Positions 60,201 to 64,000 of a stretch of 64,000 nucleotides of DNA are shown here, piece by piece; position 1 is the first letter of the stretch, and each line of letters starts with the position of its first letter. Under the pieces are notes generated by a model, which was not told the origin of the DNA, made no database searches, and saw only the letters and a list, made by a program, of their open reading frames with translations. The position numbers were made by a program, and so were the translations under genes. Source of the DNA: Levilactobacillus cerevisiae (GTDB lineage Bacteria; Bacillota; Bacilli; Lactobacillales; Lactobacillaceae); assembly GCF_003946245.1 (NCBI RefSeq), contig NZ_RHNN01000015.1, forward strand, positions 19,863-83,862. Reading direction: 5' to 3'.

Positions 60201-61022
60201 CTAAAAATCGTCATAGACCTTCTCATGGAACAGCGTGGTCAACATTGTTTCGTACTGGGTCGCCATTAATTCCTCGCCATTCTTGGCGGCGCGTGCACTG
60301 AGAATGGCTAATAAGTGATAATCATTCGCTAACATGAAGTGTGAGTTGTGGTCGCCCGCGTAGGCGATGCCTTGACTGAGGTAGGTTGCCGCCGTAGACA
60401 GATTACCTAATTTTTCAGTCGCGTAGGCCGCTAAATAGAAGAGCACGTTTAAATTTTCTTCGTAGGGGGTCTCGTCCAAATAGGCCAGGGCGGCTTGAAT
60501 GGCCGTGATGGTCGTTTGGGTCTTCCCTTCATGGGCGGCGACGAGCGCTAATGACCCGTAACATAATCGGGTGAGCGCCGTGGGTCGCTTGGTACCGGCG
60601 CTGGCTAATGCCAGGCGAAAATTTTGTTGGGCAACGGTTAAACTGCCCAATTGAAAATCGGTGACACCTAGATAATAGTAATAGGCTTGCGTCTGATCGG
60701 CGGTGTCGATGGCGGAGAGGACGGCTTCGGAATTCAAATAGATCCGCAGCTCATGGTAGCGATGCTGATTACAGAGTTCGCTAACTTGGGTGTTAAACCG
60801 GCTCCGGGAACTGACCGCAAAGTCTTGTGCCAGGCTAATTTGACTCAGGCTGATGTGAAGCCGCTGACAGAGTTGAATCAACAATTCTGCGTTTGGCGTG
60901 TATTGGCCATTTTCAACGGCTGACAACATCGACTGCGCGCAGATGTCCTGTGCGACAGCGCGTTGTGACAGATGTTGCGCCAGTCTTGCTTCTTTGAGCG
61001 TGATTCCTAATGAATTTGCCAT
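60201..61022 (-). CDS. Rgg/GadR/MutR-family transcriptional regulator
   Basis: 273 residues: an N-terminal XRE helix-turn-helix (about 7-60: LSQRAVAQDICAQSMLSAVE) and a C-terminal helical TPR-like domain with the ALIGN-like repeats that bind short peptides in Rgg proteins. Such regulators often act with small hydrophobic peptides, but I found no such peptide gene nearby. GAGGAATG precedes the ATG; the extended -10 is at 61053-61061. It is divergent from kup. Confidence 0.85.
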   Translation of the reverse strand: MANSLGITLKEARLAQHLSQRAVAQDICAQSMLSAVENGQYTPNAELLIQLCQRLHISLSQISLAQDFAVSSRSRFNTQVSELCNQHRYHELRIYLNSEAVLSAIDTADQTQAYYYYLGVTDFQLGSLTVAQQNFRLALASAGTKRPTALTRLCYGSLALVAAHEGKTQTTITAIQAALAYLDETPYEENLNVLFYLAAYATEKLGNLSTAATYLSQGIAYAGDHNSHFMLANDYHLLAILSARAAKNGEELMATQYETMLTTLFHEKVYDDF

Positions 61023-61052
61023 CTTGCATTCCTCCCCAATCCGTTAAGCTTG

Positions 61053-61061
61053 ATAATACCA
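61053..61061 (-). promoter_or_regulatory. Extended -10 promoter of the Rgg-like gene
   Basis: On the minus strand TGGTATTAT fits TGnTATAAT with one difference, about 30 bases before the ATG. Confidence 0.5.
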
Positions 61062-61139
61062 GATTAGTTAAGCGTTCGCCTAGAACTATCGTTTTACCCG
61101 CCAATTCGGTTAGTCAGTTACTCAATTGCGGTCGAATCT

Positions 61140-61168
61140 TTGGTCTTTGCGGTCAACATCGCTATCAT
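61140..61168 (+). promoter_or_regulatory. Promoter of kup
   Basis: TTGGTC and TATCAT are spaced by exactly 17 bases, 32 bases before the ATG. Confidence 0.55.
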
Positions 61169-61199
61169 GGGTGGCGGAATCAAAGGGAGGTCGGTAGCC

Positions 61200-63194
61200 A
61201 TGAAAGCCACGACGCGGACGTTATCCGGGTTAGGAATGGTGATTACCCTCGGCATTGTATACGGGGACATTGGAACCTCGCCCCTTTACGTGATGAATGC
61301 CATCATCGATGCGGCGGGCGGTCAGGAACGGGGAGCGGCCACACCCATCATGTTGGGCAGTATATCCTTAATTTTTTGGACGTTAATGCTGATTACCACG
61401 GTGAAATATATTTTACTGGCCATGCAGGCGGATAACCGGGACGAGGGTGGCATCTTTGCCCTCTACGCGTTAGTCCGAACTCATGCGAAATGGTTGATTG
61501 TTCCGGCATTGATTGGTGGCGCGGCGCTGCTGGCTGACGGGACACTAACGCCAGCCGTGACCGTGACCTCGGCGATTGAAGGACTCAAAGGACAGACAAT
61601 TGGTCCGCTTCATTTTGGCACTGGCCAGGGGTGGGTCTTACTGGTGGTGACTGGTATTTTACTGGGCCTATTTCTGGTGCAACGTTTTGGAACGGAAATG
61701 ATTGGCTGGTCGTTTGGACCGTTGATGCTGATTTGGTTTACGTTCATTGGCGCGGTTGGGGCCGTAAATTTGCTGGCGGTTCCGGGGATGCTACGGGCCT
61801 TGTCACCGGTATACGCGGTTCAATTTCTCTTCAGTCCCAGCAATCGCCAAGGTATCTTTATTCTAGGTAGTATTTTCCTGGCGACGACTGGGGCGGAGGC
61901 ACTTTATTCGGATATGGGGCAAGTGGGCAAACGAAATATTTATGGTACCTGGCCGTTTGTGTACGCGATGTTGATGCTGAGTTATCTGGGTCAAGGCGCG
62001 TGGGTGATTCGTCATGGCGCCACGTTGGCCGCAGCGCACCCTGTGAATCCGTTTTACGCAATGGTGCCGGCTCACTGGCGGATTTTCGCGATTGTCATTG
62101 CCACGATTGCGGCAATCATTGCCTCACAGGCCTTGATCACGGGGTCTTACACGCTGGTACACGAAGCCATTGGGCTGAAATTATTGCCGCGGTTGCGGAT
62201 AAAATTTCCAGGCAACGTCAAGAGTCAGCTGTATGTCGGGGCTGTGAACTGGTTGTTATGTGGCGTCACGTTGGCAATCGTCTGGTACTTTCAAACGTCC
62301 AGCCACATGGAAGCGGCCTACGGATTGGCCATCACGATTACGATGTTAATGACAACGCTCTTGTTGCACGCCTTTCTGCTTAAACGGGGTCATCGCGTTT
62401 TGGCGCAGGTATACGTGATCAGCTTTGGCTTGTTGGAAGGGTTATTTCTTGTTGCAAGCTTGGCAAAATTCGTTCACGGCGGGTACGTGACCCTACTGTT
62501 GACGTTGGCGATTCTGACAATTATGGTCTTCTGGCACGCTGGTAATCTGCGGCGGGATGCGCATTTGGCAGAGAAGGATGACGTGTCACTGTTGGACTTT
62601 GTGCCACAACTGACCGCGCTGAGTCGGGATGATCAGGTGCCACCGTTTGCTGCGAACTTGGTGTACATCGGCCACGTGGGTCGCGATTACGCAGTCAAAC
62701 GGGCAACGGTGTATTCCATTTTGGACCAGCAGCCGAAGCGGGCTAAGGTTTATTGGTTCGTGACGGTCAATGAGACTGACACGCCGTATGAGTGTGCATA
62801 TACGGTTAAACAGTTAGGGTCACGTAGTGTGATGGATGTGCAGCTGTACCTGGGATTCAAGAAGCCACAGCGGTTAAACGTCTATCTGCGACAAATTGTG
62901 AATGACTTGTTGAATGAGGGAATGTTGGATGACCAGACACCACGGTATTCCAGCATTCCCGGTCGGCGTGTAGGTAATTTTAAATTTGTCATGCTAAACC
63001 AACAGTTTCAAGACTTGGGTGCCCAGAGTGATCTGCCAGCGCTGGACCGCTTGTTAATTGGCGGTCGCCTGTTGCTCCAGCGGATTTCGTTGTCACCGCA
63101 GCGCTGGTATGGGTTGGAATTCAGCGATGTGGTTGAGGAGAAGGTACCACTGTTTATTGGACAGCAGCCGGATCGGACTTTGCGGCGGAAGTGA
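61200..63194 (+). CDS. kup: Kup-family potassium uptake protein
   Basis: 664 residues from ATG 61200, 8 bases after GGGAGG. About 12 membrane helices in the first 440 residues with [47 protein letters not shown] and [15 protein letters not shown], all Kup signatures, and a cytoplasmic C-terminal domain. Imports K+ with H+. In lactic acid bacteria Kup can be inhibited by c-di-AMP; no c-di-AMP riboswitch is visible upstream. Confidence 0.95.
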   Translation: MKATTRTLSGLGMVITLGIVYGDIGTSPLYVMNAIIDAAGGQERGAATPIMLGSISLIFWTLMLITTVKYILLAMQADNRDEGGIFALYALVRTHAKWLIVPALIGGAALLADGTLTPAVTVTSAIEGLKGQTIGPLHFGTGQGWVLLVVTGILLGLFLVQRFGTEMIGWSFGPLMLIWFTFIGAVGAVNLLAVPGMLRALSPVYAVQFLFSPSNRQGIFILGSIFLATTGAEALYSDMGQVGKRNIYGTWPFVYAMLMLSYLGQGAWVIRHGATLAAAHPVNPFYAMVPAHWRIFAIVIATIAAIIASQALITGSYTLVHEAIGLKLLPRLRIKFPGNVKSQLYVGAVNWLLCGVTLAIVWYFQTSSHMEAAYGLAITITMLMTTLLLHAFLLKRGHRVLAQVYVISFGLLEGLFLVASLAKFVHGGYVTLLLTLAILTIMVFWHAGNLRRDAHLAEKDDVSLLDFVPQLTALSRDDQVPPFAANLVYIGHVGRDYAVKRATVYSILDQQPKRAKVYWFVTVNETDTPYECAYTVKQLGSRSVMDVQLYLGFKKPQRLNVYLRQIVNDLLNEGMLDDQTPRYSSIPGRRVGNFKFVMLNQQFQDLGAQSDLPALDRLLIGGRLLLQRISLSPQRWYGLEFSDVVEEKVPLFIGQQPDRTLRRK

Positions 63195-63227
63195 GTGGGT
63201 TTGGTGAAGGTTTGTGTTGCTGAATGG

Positions 63228-63255
63228 GTCGTCTCGATTTGAGGCGGCTTTTTTC
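63228..63255 (+). terminator. Terminator after kup
   Basis: GTCGTCTC pairs with GAGGCGGC through G-U pairs, loop GATTT, followed by six T residues. Confidence 0.8.
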
Positions 63256-63374
63256 TTGTTGGCGACTTTTTTTCATTGTGGACCACCGATTTCTGAGGTA
63301 TGCTTGAGAAGCAAGTTAAAGGAAAACGGCATTTTTTGAAAAACAGGATGCCGGTGTGACGGCGTTTCTTTAGT
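63256..63374 (+). other. Sequence flanking the CRISPR array, possible leader
   Basis: AT-rich tract, with runs of T and A, ending in a CGGCAT / ATGCCG inverted repeat (63337-63353). It touches the first repeat. If the array is transcribed left to right this would be the leader. Orientation is not certain: no cas gene is on this side, and both the leader end and the cas genes could lie beyond 64000. Confidence 0.45.
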
Positions 63375-64000
63375 GTATTCCCCACAGGTGTGGGGGTGAT
63401 CCTCGATTCGTGGTAGCCTAGATGATCCTTATGCTGTATTCCCCACAGGTGTGGGGGTGATCCCATTTGGCGGTCCATTTCTGGCATCTTTTCGTCGTAT
63501 TCCCCACAGGTGTGGGGGTGATCCTATTGTCAGCCAAAGTGATGGCCGTCGTTATCCGTATTCCCCACAGGTGTGGGGGTGATCCCGATTTGTGGCGAGC
63601 AGTCCATGCTGGTCATAAGTATTCCCCACAGGTGTGGGGGTGATTCCGCTGTCAAGGGTGTGGCCACTTCGGTGTGGAAGTATTCCCCACAGGTGTGGGG
63701 GTGATCCTGCCATTACTTCGCCTCCCCAGACGTAGTGCTAGTATTCCCCACAGGTGTGGGGGTGATCCTACGCTAAGCATCACTCACAAAAGAATGGTGC
63801 TGTATTCCCCACAGGTGTGGGGGTGATCCTACGCCAAAGAACATGCTGACGTGGTATGAGCAGTATTCCCCACAGGTGTGGGGGTGATCCTGGCCTGAAG
63901 GACTATTCGGTTAAGCCCGGTACGTATTCCCCACAGGTGTGGGGGTGATTCCGCTGTCAAGGGTGTGGCCACTTCGGTGTGGAAGTATTCCCCACAGGTG
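63375..64000 (+). CRISPR. Type I-E CRISPR array, ten full repeats plus a truncated one
   Basis: 28-base repeats start at 63375, 63436, 63497, 63558, 63619, 63680, 63741, 63802, 63863, 63924 and 63985 (cut by the window edge). All spacers are 33 bases, giving a constant 61-base period, as in type I-E. The repeat begins GTATTCCCCACAGG and ends GTGTGGGGGTGATCC, with a CCCCACA / TGTGGGG stem. Repeats 5 and 10 end in GATTC instead of GATCC, and the spacers after them (63647-63679 and 63952-63984) are identical. No cas gene is in the window; the array continues past the end. Confidence 0.98.

Noticed and set aside
60687..60923. Plus-strand frame opposite the Rgg-like gene
   Set aside because: Shadow of a confident gene, with no start signal.
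63008..63487. 159-codon minus-strand frame across the kup end and CRISPR array
   Set aside because: Runs through a terminator and CRISPR repeats; composition and position are not gene-like.

Overview
The window looks like chromosome of a heterofermentative lactobacillus (family Lactobacillaceae; Levilactobacillus brevis or a close relative is my best guess from protein similarity recalled by eye, not from a search). Supporting signs are the low-GC Gram-positive housekeeping gene order (nusB-folD-xseAB-ispA-tlyA-argR-recN; gmk-rpoZ-coaBC-priA-fmt-rsmB-prpC-prkC-rsgA-rpe-thiN; asp23-fakA-recG-plsX-acpP-rnc-smc-ftsY; ylxM-ffh; rpsP-khpA-rimM-trmD-rplS), strong AGGAGG-type ribosome binding sites, surface proteins with LPQTNE / LPKTSE sorting signals, and a type I-E CRISPR repeat of the lactobacillus kind.

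Layout. 1-7.6 kb: folate, DNA repair and isoprenoid genes ending in argR and recN. 7.6-12.3 kb: two paralogous LPxTG adhesins in tandem, each with its own similar promoter. 12.3-12.7 kb: a small gene under two LexA-type SOS boxes. 13-26 kb: the gmk-to-thiN block, made mostly of overlapping genes, including the PrpC/PrkC phosphatase-kinase pair. 26.6-27.4 kb: an acetyltransferase and rpmB on the minus strand. 27.7-41.5 kb: asp23-like gene, fatty acid kinase subunit, recG, phospholipid and ACP genes, rnc, smc and the SRP pathway. 41.9-44.8 kb: a yybP-ykoY (Mn2+) riboswitch driving a P-type cation ATPase. 44.8-47.8 kb: an unassigned structured RNA followed by a MoxR-type AAA+ ATPase, a VWA protein and a small unknown protein. 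47.8-50.3 kb: the ribosomal protein S16 to L19 operon. 50.4-56.8 kb: accessory genes, among them a drug-type MFS gene broken by a nonsense codon and a beta-xylosidase / transporter / AraC locus. 56.9-59.8 kb: an ABC exporter with a LytTR regulator and DUF3021 partner, preceded by a LytTR-like direct repeat, and a probable small RNA. 60.2-63.2 kb: an Rgg-like regulator and a Kup potassium transporter. 63.4 kb to the end: a CRISPR array that runs off the window, with no cas gene visible.

The least explained material is between the genes. At least six intergenic sites carry related pieces of a modular repeat about 0.15-0.5 kb long. Its two arms are diverged inverted copies of one hairpin-rich core. 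Some stems differ between copies by paired compensatory changes, which argues for selection on RNA structure, and one arm carries a strong Shine-Dalgarno followed by a 23-24 codon reading frame whose frame survives an in-frame deletion. Other candidates worth attention are the attenuator-like RNA before the AAA+/VWA genes, the SOS-controlled YolD-like gene, the self-contained LytTR module, and a CRISPR array in which a spacer and its variant repeat occur twice, five units apart.
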